A stretch of 64,000 bases of DNA, taken from contig JAKLGU010000001.1 of NCBI GenBank assembly GCA_022710485.1, forward strand, positions 570,011 through 634,010. Reading direction: 5' to 3'. The notes beneath the pieces were generated by a model, which had not been told where the DNA came from, made no database searches, and was given only the letters and a program-made list of their open reading frames with translations. The position numbers and the translations under genes were made by a program. Below, in pieces: positions 19,601-28,699 of the stretch; the first letter of the stretch is position 1, and each line of letters starts with the position of its first letter. Source of the DNA: Gemmatimonadota bacterium (GTDB lineage Bacteria; Gemmatimonadota; Gemmatimonadetes; Gemmatimonadales; GWC2-71-9).

Positions 19601-22600
19601 CTACTGGTTGTAGTCGAGCTTCATGGCGGGGAGATCGGTGAGCGAAATCGAGAAGTAGAGCGACACGTTGCCGTTCGGGTTCCGGACGAAGTTGAATCCC
19701 GCCCGCCATTCGTGCAGTTCGCGCTCGAGGCGGATGATCTGCGATTCGAAGGTCCCGTCGGTGACGTTGTACTGCGTGGACCAGGACACCCCCCAGAGCG
19801 GCGTCGGCGAAAAGGTCGTGTTGAACCCGATGTTGGACTGCGAGAGGCCGCCGTTGTCGGATTTCTGGTAGGTATAGCTCACGTTGGCCCGGAAGGCGCG
19901 GCCGAGCGGCGTGTTCCCCGGGTTGTATCCGTAGATCGCTTCGGGACCCGGGCGGACGGGGCGATAGGTGTCCGCCACGTAGCCCCGGAGGTCCGGCTCG
20001 GCGCTCCCGCTCGGCGCGGGGGTCGCCACGCCGAACAGCCTGAGGATCGGCGCAAAGGTGGCCGCGGAAACCGCGAAGCTCATGTTCACCTGCTTCAGCG
20101 AGAAATCGAACGATGTCGTCTCGAGGCCGACGGTGCTGTCCCACAAGTCGTGGGTGATGGCCAGGTTGAAGCCGGGGAGCAGGTCGCTCTGGAAGGAGTT
20201 GGTGAGGAACTGGGTGGTCCATCCGGTGCGACCCGGCTCCTTCGCCTGCTCGAAATCGTACCCGACGGGACTCGTCACGATGCTGAGGATTCGCTGCTTC
20301 CGGCTGGCGTCGGGGGAGCTCGTGTCGGTGGCAGCCGGGTTGAGCCGCTTGCCCTCGATGTTCTGGTTCAGCCCGACGGTCAGCCGCTCGATCCGGGGGC
20401 TGGTGAGCTGGATGGCTCCCCCGCGCGTCGCCACGGCGGCTGCGAAGTCCGCCGGCACTTCCGCGGAGGGCGCCATCGAGTAGTTGATGACGGGAGCAAA
20501 GCTGTGCCGGACACGCTGGAAGCCGGCGAAGCCGGGGTAGAAGCCGAAGAAAGTCGGACTGACGCCGAGGCTGAAGGCGAAGCGTTTCGCCTGGGCGACC
20601 CACGCCCCGTCGGTGCGCTCGTTCCGGATGAGATAGTCCTGCCCGGAGGCGACGTTGGTCAGCCCGACGGACGGCTGGAGCTTCCAGCTGCCGCGGAAGA
20701 GGAGCGGCAGGTTGATGCCGGTGTCCCAGTCGAGCCCGGTGGAATACTGCCCGATGAAGGTCGTGGTGACGAGCAGTGAATCGCCCGGGTTGCCGGGGTC
20801 CGGGACCCAGGTGCTGTCCAGGTCAGGGATGTTGTCCTCGAAGTCCCGGACGCGAAGGCTGTTCCGCCAGTTGAAGTCGCCCACGCGAAACGGGGTCTGG
20901 ATCGAGAAGGTGGTCGTGCGCGAGTTCCAGGTGCCGGCGAGGGTGTCGAGGGTGCTGTCCGGACGCAGGATCGTCTGAGGCGGACTCAGCGGCTGCTTGC
21001 GCTGCCAGTCGGTGGCGAAGGAGAGGGCCGGCGACCAGGTCACGTGCTGGCCGATGTTCACCGGCTTTGGGCTCAGCGTGACCGCCGGGAGCTGGCTGGT
21101 GAGGCTGTTGTTCTCCAGGTTCTGCCGGAGGTTGCCGCCGAGCGTGAGCGTGCCCCACAGGTAGCGATGGGTGTAGTTGAGCGCGCTGGTGATCTGCTGT
21201 GTGGTGAGCAGCGGGTCGATCGCGTTGTTACTGACGATGCTGCTGTTCGTCACGTAATTCAGCGAGAGGTTGAGCGAGCTGCTGAGCGAGAAGACCTGGT
21301 GGTGATCCCAGATGACGCCGGTGGAGCGGCCGCCGTCGGTCGCCCACTGCCGGCTCAGGCCGATGGAACCGTTCGTGAAGCGGTCGAGCCAGCGGTACTG
21401 GCCGAAGAACCCGAGTTGCGTGTACCGGCCGCTGAGCCAGTCCATCCGAACGGTCAGGTCGAAATAATCGCTGGCCGCCCAGTAGTACCCGATGTTGGTG
21501 ATCTGGCGCTGGTAGTCGCTCGACGACCGGACGATGTCGTTGATGCCGATGCGGGGCACGAGGATGCCGGAATGCCGATTGGGCCGCCCGTCCTGGAAGA
21601 CGAAGGGCAGCCAGAGGACGGGCACGTCACGGACGTACAGCACCGTCGGCCGGGCCACCATCACCTCGCCGTGGATCCACTTCACCTCCCCGGCGGAGAA
21701 GTGATAGTGCGGGTCGGGGAGGTCGCAGCTGGTGATCTCGCTCGACTGGGCGTAGATGCGGCTGGAACTCGAGTCCTGGGCCATGCTGCCGCGGAGGAAC
21801 CACTCGGTACCCCCCTGGTCAAAATTCGTGAGGGCGCCGTTGACGACGCCCCGCTTCGAATCAGTGTAGTACCGGATCCCCTGCCCGATCAGGATATTGT
21901 CGGCGCTGAACAGCATCGGCGATCCGCGGGCGTCGAGCATCCCCTTGGCGTCCTGGTAGTCGATCTCGCCGGCCTCCAGCGTCGCCCCCTCCCGCTCCGT
22001 GCGCGCCTCCCCCACCATCAGGATCCGTTTCTCCTCGGCGAAGAGGGTGACCGTGTCGGCGCGATAGCGCGTCACCACGTACCCCTCCCGCTGCAGCAGC
22101 TGCTGCATCAACGAGTCGGGGGCCGGAAAGGGGAAGACCGGGCCGGTGGGAAGCCCGAGCCGCCGCGCGGCCGCCGTGTCCACCGCCTGGCCGCTCTGGA
22201 TTCGTGCGCGCGCCGCCGAATCGTCGAGCGCCTGGGCGGGGGCGCCCGGGGCGGCCGCCGACGGCGCGCTGGGAACGCCCTTCGCGGGCCGGCCCGTCGG
22301 AAGCGTCGGTTTCTGGGCCTCCGCCGGCGAGCCCCACAGCGTGAGCAGCACCAGGCCCGACACCGCCGCCGACGCGGCGCGCTTGAGCCGGCGGCGGTGC
22401 ATCAGCATGGCCCCGGCCACCCCGATCTCGTAGAGCAGGAGGATGGGGATCGTCATCATCAGCATCGAGAGCACGTCCGCGCCTGGGGAGAGGAGCGCGC
22501 CGGCCGCGAACGCCAGCACCACCTCGAACCGCCGGAAGCGGTGCAGCGCGGCCGGTGTGACCAGGCCGAATCCGGCCAGGATCGTGAGGACGAGGGGGAT

Positions 22601-23116
22601 CTCGAACGAGAGCCCCAGCCCGATGAGGATCTGGAGGACGAAGCCGAAATAGGCGTCGTACGTGATCATCGGCTGGAGCGCGTCCGTCTGGAAGCTGAAG
22701 AGGACGCGGAGGGCCTGCGGGACCACGAAGACGTAGCCGAGGACGGCGCCGACGAGGAACAACAACGTCCCGATTACCAGGGCGGGCACGAAGGCGCGAC
22801 GTTCCTTCTCGTAGAGCGCCGGGGAGAGAAAGCCCCAGATCTGGTAGAGGAGAAAGGGCGACGCGAGGACGAGCCCGAGCAGGAAGGAGAGCCGCAGGAC
22901 GATCATGACCGGCTCGGTCGGGCTCAGCACGGTGAGCCGGCCGCCGGACAGGTAGGGTGCGATCGGTGCCTTCAGCAGGGTGACGAACTGGAACCGCTGG
23001 ACGATCCACAACCCCGCCCCGAACCCGACGATGACCGCCACGAGCACTTTCAGGATCCGCGAGCGCAACTCCTCGAGGTGATCGAGGAACGGCATCTCGC
23101 CACTGGAGGCGGCCAT
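19601..23116 (-). CDS. tatC-lptD: in-frame fusion of TatC and LptD
   Basis: One uninterrupted 1171-codon frame. Residues 1-240 are a complete TatC, the receptor core of twin-arginine export: F-L-D-H-L-E-E-L-R at 10-18, six hydrophobic segments, F-E-I-P near 171-174 and a positively charged cytoplasmic tail RRRLKR (241-246). Residues 247-262 are hydrophobic and end in A-E-A-Q (265-268), a signal-peptidase-I-like site. From about 345 follows an OstA-like domain, then the LptD hallmark P-V-L-W-L-P-F-V-F (499-507) and R-P-N-R-H-S-G-I-L-V-P (511-521), and a beta-barrel region to the end. LptD inserts lipopolysaccharide into the outer membrane. Only one cysteine (C464) is seen in the LptD part I checked closely, and the chain ends in LDYNQ rather than an aromatic residue. 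Internal starts at 22408 or 22402 could also give LptD alone. Confidence 0.85.
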   Translation of the reverse strand: MAASSGEMPFLDHLEELRSRILKVLVAVIVGFGAGLWIVQRFQFVTLLKAPIAPYLSGGRLTVLSPTEPVMIVLRLSFLLGLVLASPFLLYQIWGFLSPALYEKERRAFVPALVIGTLLFLVGAVLGYVFVVPQALRVLFSFQTDALQPMITYDAYFGFVLQILIGLGLSFEIPLVLTILAGFGLVTPAALHRFRRFEVVLAFAAGALLSPGADVLSMLMMTIPILLLYEIGVAGAMLMHRRRLKRAASAAVSGLVLLTLWGSPAEAQKPTLPTGRPAKGVPSAPSAAAPGAPAQALDDSAARARIQSGQAVDTAAARRLGLPTGPVFPFPAPDSLMQQLLQREGYVVTRYRADTVTLFAEEKRILMVGEARTEREGATLEAGEIDYQDAKGMLDARGSPMLFSADNILIGQGIRYYTDSKRGVVNGALTNFDQGGTEWFLRGSMAQDSSSSRIYAQSSEITSCDLPDPHYHFSAGEVKWIHGEVMVARPTVLYVRDVPVLWLPFVFQDGRPNRHSGILVPRIGINDIVRSSSDYQRQITNIGYYWAASDYFDLTVRMDWLSGRYTQLGFFGQYRWLDRFTNGSIGLSRQWATDGGRSTGVIWDHHQVFSLSSSLNLSLNYVTNSSIVSNNAIDPLLTTQQITSALNYTHRYLWGTLTLGGNLRQNLENNSLTSQLPAVTLSPKPVNIGQHVTWSPALSFATDWQRKQPLSPPQTILRPDSTLDTLAGTWNSRTTTFSIQTPFRVGDFNWRNSLRVRDFEDNIPDLDSTWVPDPGNPGDSLLVTTTFIGQYSTGLDWDTGINLPLLFRGSWKLQPSVGLTNVASGQDYLIRNERTDGAWVAQAKRFAFSLGVSPTFFGFYPGFAGFQRVRHSFAPVINYSMAPSAEVPADFAAAVATRGGAIQLTSPRIERLTVGLNQNIEGKRLNPAATDTSSPDASRKQRILSIVTSPVGYDFEQAKEPGRTGWTTQFLTNSFQSDLLPGFNLAITHDLWDSTVGLETTSFDFSLKQVNMSFAVSAATFAPILRLFGVATPAPSGSAEPDLRGYVADTYRPVRPGPEAIYGYNPGNTPLGRAFRANVSYTYQKSDNGGLSQSNIGFNTTFSPTPLWGVSWSTQYNVTDGTFESQIIRLERELHEWRAGFNFVRNPNGNVSLYFSISLTDLPAMKLDYNQ
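22316..22408 (-). other. internal signal-peptide-like junction of TatC-LptD
   Basis: Codons 237-267 of the fusion. M237 and M239 precede H-R-R-R-L-K-R, then a hydrophobic core A-A-S-A-A-V-S-G-L-V-L-L-T-L-W-G and P-A-E-A before Q268. If started at M239 this is a textbook type I signal peptide for LptD; if read through from TatC, topology still works because the TatC tail is cytoplasmic. No stop codon for TatC exists in this frame. The stretch before M237 is G-rich (GGGGTGG) but not a clear ribosome site. Confidence 0.75.
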
Positions 23117-23135
23117 CGGTCAGGCGGGCGCCGGG

Positions 23136-23897
23136 CTACTGCCCGAGCGCCTTCAGGCGGTCGCGGGCGAGCGCGGCCTCGTTCGACGTCGGGTACTTCG
23201 AGATCAGGCGCTGGTAGTAGCCGCGGGCAGCCGTGGTGTCCCTGGCCGACTCCGCCATGGCGCCGAGCCGGTAGAGCGCGCTCGCGGCCCGCGTGGACGC
23301 CGGGAACTGGTCGGCCACCTTAGTGTAGTAGGCGGCCGCCGAATCGGGAGCCTCCGTGCCGAAGCTCTCGCCGATGAAGTAGAGCGCGTCCGGCGCCTCG
23401 GCCGCGGTCGGGTACTGCTCGAGAAACTGCCGGAACCCCGCCCGCGCGGTCGTAGGGCTCCCGCGGCGCAACTGCTGGAGCGACGCCTCGTACATCTGCA
23501 CCGCCGAGGCGTTCGCGGCCCCGCCCGCCGCCGGGGCGGCGCCACCCAACTGCTGGCCGCGGGCGTCGAGGTCGCCGCGGAGCTCGTTGAGGCGGCGGGT
23601 GCTCTGCCCCGTCAGCTCCTGGACCTGCAGGATCTGCTTCTGCACGTCGTAGAGCTGCCCGAGCGTTTCTCCGCGGAAGGCGAGGAGGCTGGCCTGGACG
23701 GCGGCCAGCGAGTCGCTGGTCCGCTGCTGCAGCGCGAGAATCTGGGTGAGCTGCGCGGCGCGAAGGGAATCGCGCCGGTCGTTGTCGTCCTGCATGGTGG
23801 TCAACTGCTCCTCGAGCCGGCGCACGTCGCTCCGGAGGGCGCATCCCCCCAGCGCGACGGTCGCCAGCGCGAGGACCGGCGCGATCCGACGGATCAC
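23136..23897 (-). CDS. cpoB: Tol-Pal system TPR protein CpoB/YbgF
   Basis: A 253-residue periplasmic protein that coordinates peptidoglycan synthesis with outer-membrane constriction. The N-terminus reads IRRIAPVLALATVALGGC, a lipobox (L-G-G-C), followed by a coiled-coil region (about 25-115) and TPR repeats (about 135-250, F-I-G-E-S and Y-x-R-L motifs). A lipobox is unlike E. coli CpoB, which has a cleaved non-lipid signal. The GTG at 23897 overlaps the pal stop by four bases; a longer frame would run through pal. TatC-LptD starts 19 bases downstream. Confidence 0.88.
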   Translation of the reverse strand: MIRRIAPVLALATVALGGCALRSDVRRLEEQLTTMQDDNDRRDSLRAAQLTQILALQQRTSDSLAAVQASLLAFRGETLGQLYDVQKQILQVQELTGQSTRRLNELRGDLDARGQQLGGAAPAAGGAANASAVQMYEASLQQLRRGSPTTARAGFRQFLEQYPTAAEAPDALYFIGESFGTEAPDSAAAYYTKVADQFPASTRAASALYRLGAMAESARDTTAARGYYQRLISKYPTSNEAALARDRLKALGQ

Positions 23898-24481
23898 TTC
23901 GGCGCCACGAGGTTGTTGCCGCCGGCCGTCGGCGTGAACTGGTCGTTCCGGTTCTCGGCCCATGCGGCCTCGTCGTTCGCCGGGTTGACCGGGCGCTCCT
24001 CGCCGTACGACACGATGGTGATCTGGCTGGCCGAGACGCCCTGGTTGATCAGGTAGCGCTGCGCGGCGGCCGCGCGGCGGTTGCCGAGGGCGAGGTTGTA
24101 CTCGTCGGACCCGCGGTTGTCGCAGTTGCCGGCGATCTGGATGCTGAGACCGGGATTCGCCTTCAGGATGGCGGCCTTGCGGTCGAGATTGGCCTGGTCC
24201 TCGGGCTTGATGTCGGCCTTGTCGAAGTCGAAGTGGATCATCGCACTCACCTCCGCCGAGAGCTGCGCCTGCAGCTGGGCGGCGGCACGCGCTGCGGCGT
24301 CGGCGGCCGCGCGGGCGCGGGCTTCGGCGGCGTTGATCGAGTCCTGGCGCATCCGGGCCTTGATGGCGGTGCTGTCGATCGGCGCGGGCGCGGGGGCGGG
24401 CGCGGGGGTCTCAGCCGGCTTCTTGCCGCCGCAGGCGGCGGCAGCGAGCAAGGCGAAGACCAGCAGGGAACGAGACTTCAT
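23894..24481 (-). CDS. pal: peptidoglycan-associated lipoprotein Pal
   Basis: A 195-residue outer-membrane lipoprotein. The lipobox LAAAAC follows a short signal, then a Pro/Ala repeat and an Ala-rich helical stretch (about 45-78), then an OmpA-like peptidoglycan-binding domain with I-H-F-D-F-D-K, N-C-D-N-R-G-S-D-E-Y-N and L-G-N-R-R-A. The ATG at 24481 is chosen for its GGAG eight bases upstream; an in-frame GTG just before overlaps that site. It lies 27 bases after tolB. Confidence 0.95.
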   Translation of the reverse strand: MKSRSLLVFALLAAAACGGKKPAETPAPAPAPAPIDSTAIKARMRQDSINAAEARARAAADAAARAAAQLQAQLSAEVSAMIHFDFDKADIKPEDQANLDRKAAILKANPGLSIQIAGNCDNRGSDEYNLALGNRRAAAAQRYLINQGVSASQITIVSYGEERPVNPANDEAAWAENRNDQFTPTAGGNNLVAPK

Positions 24482-24508
24482 GGGGTGCACTCCAGTCAGG
24501 GGGTTCTG

Positions 24509-25792
24509 TTACGGTGAGGCCGCGCCAAACCGGCGGGACCAATGAGGGAGGCGAACCTCACCCGTCAGCGAAAGCTGGCGGATGCGCCCCGTCTCGGTAT
24601 CGATAATCCAGACCTGCGCCCGGCCACTCCGGTCGGAGACGAACGCCAGATGCCGGCCATCGGGAGCCCAGGTCGGGTCGGAGTTCCGCCCGCTCGAGGT
24701 CAGCTGCTTGAAGCGACGGCTCCCCACCTCAAGGATGAAGACCTGCGGCGCCCGGTCGATGTCCCGGTGAAACGCCACCGACGCGCCGTCAGGCGACCAC
24801 TCGGGCGCGTTCGACGGCCCGGTGGCTCCATAATCATAAGGCGCCAGCAACTCCTGGTCAGTGCCGTCGGAAGACATCGCGTAGATCTGCGGCGTCCCGG
24901 GCCGGGTGGAGACGAACGCGATCCGCCGTCCATCGGGCGCGTACGTGGGCGAAAGGTTATCCGCGAAGCGCCCCACGGTCAACCGCCGAAGGCAACACTG
25001 GTCGGTCACGTTCACGGCGTAGATGTCGGTGCCGCCCTGCTGGTCGGTTCGCGCGAAGGCCAGGGAGCGGCCATCGGGCGAAAAGGCCGGCGTGAAATTG
25101 AGCTGCGACTCGGTCCCGAATACCCGCTGCGCGCGCCCGGTGGCCAGGTCGTGCAGCATGATCGGGCCCGCGCCATCGAGAAACCGGGTGTAGGCCACGT
25201 ATCGGCCGTCGGGCGACCAGGTCGGGGAGAGCACCGTTTCCGATGCGGGCGTGATGGGCGTCACATCCGCGCCGTCGCTGTCCACGCGATAGGCGCGCTT
25301 GTTCATGAGGACCACCAGGCGCGTCGCGGCGACGCCAGGCGTCCCCGTGACCCAACGGACCACCTCGTCGGAGACCCGATGGACGGCCATGCGGAACCCG
25401 GGGGCTGACTGGGCGGGCAAGGGGAACGGCTGCTGCTGCCGGACGGTACCGGAGCCGATGTCGTGCAGGCGCACGACGACGCCCGCGGCGTCCGACCGCA
25501 CGTCCACGCCGTACTCGGCGCCGAGCGTCCGGTAGAGCTGGTAGTTGACGGTGGATCCGGAGGCGGCGCTGCCGGACTCGAGCGGCAGCACTTCGAACCG
25601 GTCGCTGAAGTCGAGGTCGCGCTGGAGGATGGCGCGGACGGAATCGAGCCCCGCGCCCGGCAGGAGGACGAGCCGCGGGCGGGTGCCGGCCGTGTAGGTG
25701 ATGCCGACCCGGACTCCACGGTCGATCGGATCCTGCGCTCTGAGTGGGGCGGCGGCGAGCACCAACAGGCCCAGCGCGACGGCCGCCCTCAC
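24509..25792 (-). CDS. tolB: Tol-Pal translocation protein TolB
   Basis: A 427-residue periplasmic protein that links TolA to Pal. A cleavable signal (VALGLLVLAAAPLRAQ) is followed by the alpha/beta N-terminal domain and a six-bladed propeller of PD40 repeats, seen as recurring S-P-T-W-S-P-D-G-R and S-P-D-G-R-x-I-A-F motifs. The GTG start overlaps the TolA/TonB-like stop by four bases. Confidence 0.95.
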   Translation of the reverse strand: MRAAVALGLLVLAAAPLRAQDPIDRGVRVGITYTAGTRPRLVLLPGAGLDSVRAILQRDLDFSDRFEVLPLESGSAASGSTVNYQLYRTLGAEYGVDVRSDAAGVVVRLHDIGSGTVRQQQPFPLPAQSAPGFRMAVHRVSDEVVRWVTGTPGVAATRLVVLMNKRAYRVDSDGADVTPITPASETVLSPTWSPDGRYVAYTRFLDGAGPIMLHDLATGRAQRVFGTESQLNFTPAFSPDGRSLAFARTDQQGGTDIYAVNVTDQCCLRRLTVGRFADNLSPTYAPDGRRIAFVSTRPGTPQIYAMSSDGTDQELLAPYDYGATGPSNAPEWSPDGASVAFHRDIDRAPQVFILEVGSRRFKQLTSSGRNSDPTWAPDGRHLAFVSDRSGRAQVWIIDTETGRIRQLSLTGEVRLPHWSRRFGAASP

Positions 25793-26514
25793 GACCCGCT
25801 CCTCGGCGTGAAGAAGAAGCTCACCGGCAGGACGTCCGCCTCGTAGCCGTCCGGAAGGGGGCCGAAGGCCTTCGCGTTGCCCGCGGCCTCGATGGCGCCC
25901 TGGGCGCTCAGGTCAAAGCTGAAATTGCCCGAGGGGGTCACGAATCGGATATCACGCACGCTTCCATCCCGCAAAATGAAGAAACTGACCTCGGCCCGGA
26001 GGGCCTGGTTCCCGCCAGGACGTTCCCAGCGGCGGTAGACCTGCGAGACGATGTTCCGAAGGTACTCCGGGTAGGCGAACTGCAGTCCGGGCGTCTTGAT
26101 GTTGACGGCGTCGGTGCCGGTGCTGGGCGTCTCGCCGGGCGCGGGGGCCACCTTCGATTCCGAGCGCGGCGCTGGTTCCCGCTTGACGTTCGACGGTTCC
26201 GACTTCGGCGCGGTGGACTTCGGCCTGGGCGGCGCCTTGGGCGCCGGGATCGGGGTCACCTTGGACTTCGTGGCCGCTGGAGGTCCGGGGTCGGGCGGCT
26301 CCACCGGCCGACTGACGGCCTCGGGCGCGGGACGGCGAGACGGCGAGGGCAACGGGGCCGCCACGAGTTCCACGGCGTAGACGGGTGCCATGGGTGCCGC
26401 GGTCTTGATGCCCCCGATCAGGAGCGCCAGGAGGGAAAGATGAATGAGCGCCGTGCCCGCCGCCCCCGCCGCCACCTCCGGCGCTCTCCGCCGCACCGCA
26501 ATCGGTCGACTCAC
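25789..26514 (-). CDS. TolA/TonB-like energy transducer
   Basis: A 241-residue protein with one N-terminal hydrophobic segment (about 14-35), a Pro/Lys-rich spacer (about 55-130) and a C-terminal TonB/TolA domain (about 140-235, Y-P-E-Y-L-R-N-I-V-S-Q-V-Y-R-R-W). Its place between tolR and tolB says it does the TolA job of spanning the periplasm. It is much shorter than E. coli TolA and lacks the long helical domain II. It overlaps tolR and tolB by four bases each. Confidence 0.85.
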   Translation of the reverse strand: MSRPIAVRRRAPEVAAGAAGTALIHLSLLALLIGGIKTAAPMAPVYAVELVAAPLPSPSRRPAPEAVSRPVEPPDPGPPAATKSKVTPIPAPKAPPRPKSTAPKSEPSNVKREPAPRSESKVAPAPGETPSTGTDAVNIKTPGLQFAYPEYLRNIVSQVYRRWERPGGNQALRAEVSFFILRDGSVRDIRFVTPSGNFSFDLSAQGAIEAAGNAKAFGPLPDGYEADVLPVSFFFTPRSGS

Positions 26515-26942
26515 CGCCCCTGATCCTCCTCCTCCGCCACCAGGCCGACGTCCTTGATACCCGAATTCCGGATGACCGCAAGCACGCGGACGACGTCGCC
26601 GTAGGGGACGCGCTGGTCGGCCCGGAGGTACACGCCCGACGGCTTCCGGCTCTCGACGAGCGCCCGAAACGTCACCCGGAAATCGTTGTAAGTCACCCGG
26701 GTCTGGTCGATGAAGATCCGGCCTTGCCGGTCCACAGAGACCACCATCGCCTCGCTCGAGGGGAGGGGCCGCGCCTCCGCCCGGGGCAACTGGACGTCCA
26801 CGCCCCCGGTCATCATCGGGGCGGCGATCATGAAGATGATGAGCAGCACGAAGGCGACGTCGACCAGCGACGTGACGTTGATATCCGCACTCGGGCTCAT
26901 GTCCCCGTCGTCGCCGCCGCCCAGACTCCCGAGCCGCGACAC
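26511..26942 (-). CDS. tolR: TolR/ExbD biopolymer transport protein
   Basis: A 143-residue inner-membrane stator component. After a cytoplasmic stretch, I-N-V-T-S-L-V-D-V-A-F-V-L-L-I-I-F carries the proton-linked aspartate (D28) in the single transmembrane helix, followed by the periplasmic domain. The GTG start directly abuts the tolQ stop (TAGGTG). Confidence 0.93.
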   Translation of the reverse strand: MSRLGSLGGGDDGDMSPSADINVTSLVDVAFVLLIIFMIAAPMMTGGVDVQLPRAEARPLPSSEAMVVSVDRQGRIFIDQTRVTYNDFRVTFRALVESRKPSGVYLRADQRVPYGDVVRVLAVIRNSGIKDVGLVAEEEDQGR

Positions 26943-27656
26943 CTAGAGCAGCCCCTCGCGCGCCATGGTCCCGATGAGCTCGTTGGCGAACCCCTCGAGC
27001 TCGCCTGCGAACACGCGGACGCGATGCACGTAATAGTTGTAGGCCATCATGGCCGGGATGGCGGTGGCGAGGCCCGCCACGGTGGTGATGAGCGCCTCGG
27101 CCACCCCGGGGGCCACGGCGGCGATGTTGCCCGAGCCCTTGGCCGCGATGCCGATGAAGGCGTCCATGATCCCCAGCACCGTGCCGAGCAGCCCGAGCAG
27201 CGGCCCGACCGCGCCGATGGTGGCCAGCCAGGGCACGAGGTGGGCGGCCAGCTCGCGCTCCGCCGAGATCTCCTTGCCCAGGACCATCTTCAGGGCCTCG
27301 AGCTGGGTCATCGTGAGCGAGTTGCGCGTGGCGGGGGCGTCCTCCCGCAGGGCGCCGGGACGGAGCTCGTTGTAGAAGCTCATCCCCTCGCGGAAGAGCC
27401 GGTTGTAGGGCGACGGGGGCTGCTTCATCAGGATGGTGTAGGCCTCCTGCAGTCGCGTCGTCCGCTCCAGCTCGGTGAAAAAGCGGTCAGCCTGCCGGCG
27501 GATCCGGCGGAACTGCCACCACTTCAGGACGATGATGAACCAGGAGACGATCGAGAAGAGGGCGGTGATGGCGAGGACGACCTTGGTCTCGCCGCCGGAT
27601 TGCTGCAGGAGCTCGAGCGACGTGCGCGGAACTGCGCCACCAACCTGCAGGAGCAT
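26943..27656 (-). CDS. tolQ: TolQ/ExbB proton channel protein
   Basis: A 237-residue inner-membrane protein forming the proton-conducting pentamer with TolR. Three hydrophobic segments (about 25-45, 138-162, 180-203) and the family motif I-G-A-V-G-P-L-L-G-L-L-G-T-V-L-G-I. The ATG overlaps the epimerase stop by one base (TAATG), so the Tol complex is coupled to the sugar epimerase. Confidence 0.94.
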   Translation of the reverse strand: MLLQVGGAVPRTSLELLQQSGGETKVVLAITALFSIVSWFIIVLKWWQFRRIRRQADRFFTELERTTRLQEAYTILMKQPPSPYNRLFREGMSFYNELRPGALREDAPATRNSLTMTQLEALKMVLGKEISAERELAAHLVPWLATIGAVGPLLGLLGTVLGIMDAFIGIAAKGSGNIAAVAPGVAEALITTVAGLATAIPAMMAYNYYVHRVRVFAGELEGFANELIGTMAREGLL

Positions 27657-28603
27657 TACCCCTCCGTTCGGAACCAGTCCATGAGCATCGCGAGGCCGGC
27701 ATCAAAGGTCACTTCGGGCCGCCAGCCGAGCACGTCGGCGGCCTTCTTCACGTCAAGCGCGCTGCGGAGGATCTCCCCGGGACGGGCGGCCTCCATCCGC
27801 AACTCCGGCTTCCGGCCGGTGACCCGTCCGGCGGCCTCCGCCAGGTCGAGCACGGTGCGCTCGACACCGGTGGCGATATTGAAGGCCCGCGCATCGTGGT
27901 CGTCGTCCGTCGGGAGCACGGCGCCGCTCGCCAGGACGTTGGCTCGGGCCACGTCCTTCACCGAAACATAATCACGCGTCTGCTTACCGTCTCCGAAGAT
28001 CGAGAGGGGCTGGCCCGCCAGGAGCCGCGAGACGAAGATCGAGACGACCCCCGCCTCCGACTTGGGGTCCTGCCGGGGGCCGCAGACGTTGGCGTAGCGC
28101 AGCGCCACGCCCTCGAAGGCGTGCAGCGCCCCGAGCGCCCGGAGGTAGTGCTCGCCGGCGAGCTTGCTCACGCCGTACGGCGACACCGGCCCCTTCGGCG
28201 CCGTCTCGGGCGTCGGGATCACGTCGGGATTGCCGTAGACCACGCCGCCGCTGCTCGCGAACACGACCCGCCGCACGCCGCCCGAGGCCGCCCCTTCCAG
28301 CATGTTGACGAACCCGGCGATGTTGATGTCGGCGTCCGCCGAGGGATGCTCGACGGAGTACCGCACGTCGATCTGGGCAGCGTGATGATTGAGCACCTCG
28401 AACCCGCCGGTGGCCGCCGTGCTGCGCGCCAGGTCGGAGCGGATGTCGGCGACGATCAGCGGGACGCCGGCCGGCACCTGGGACGCCTTGCCGCGCGAGA
28501 GGTCGTCCAGCGCGGTCACGTCCCAGCCTGCCGCCAGGTACGCTTCGACGATGTGGGAGCCGATGAAGCCGGCGCCGCCGGTCACCAGTACGCGTCGTGC
28601 CAT
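27656..28603 (-). CDS. NAD-dependent nucleotide-sugar epimerase
   Basis: A 315-residue extended short-chain dehydrogenase. The NAD site is GGAGFIG (9-15), and the catalytic pair is Y-G-V-S-K with a preceding S-S-G-G. Overall it looks like UDP-glucose 4-epimerase or a related UDP-hexose epimerase, but the exact substrate cannot be read. It heads the tol operon, with GAGG six bases before the ATG, and follows the terminator of the LysM gene, so it likely has a promoter in the 28604-28625 stretch or just upstream that I could not define. Confidence 0.85.
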   Translation of the reverse strand: MARRVLVTGGAGFIGSHIVEAYLAAGWDVTALDDLSRGKASQVPAGVPLIVADIRSDLARSTAATGGFEVLNHHAAQIDVRYSVEHPSADADINIAGFVNMLEGAASGGVRRVVFASSGGVVYGNPDVIPTPETAPKGPVSPYGVSKLAGEHYLRALGALHAFEGVALRYANVCGPRQDPKSEAGVVSIFVSRLLAGQPLSIFGDGKQTRDYVSVKDVARANVLASGAVLPTDDDHDARAFNIATGVERTVLDLAEAAGRVTGRKPELRMEAARPGEILRSALDVKKAADVLGWRPEVTFDAGLAMLMDWFRTEG

Positions 28604-28624
28604 GCACTGCCTCAGGGGTGAGGG

Positions 28625-28676
28625 TAGAAACGAAGCACGCGGGGCCGACCCGGATCGGGCGGGGGCCCCGCGTGCT
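28625..28676 (-). terminator. intrinsic terminator of the LysM gene
   Basis: A 13-base perfect stem (28634-28646 with 28664-28676) around a 17-base loop, followed on the minus strand by TCGTTT. It lies 24 bases beyond the LysM gene stop. Confidence 0.8.
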
Positions 28677-28699
28677 CGGGGTGCTGACCAAGACTCAGT

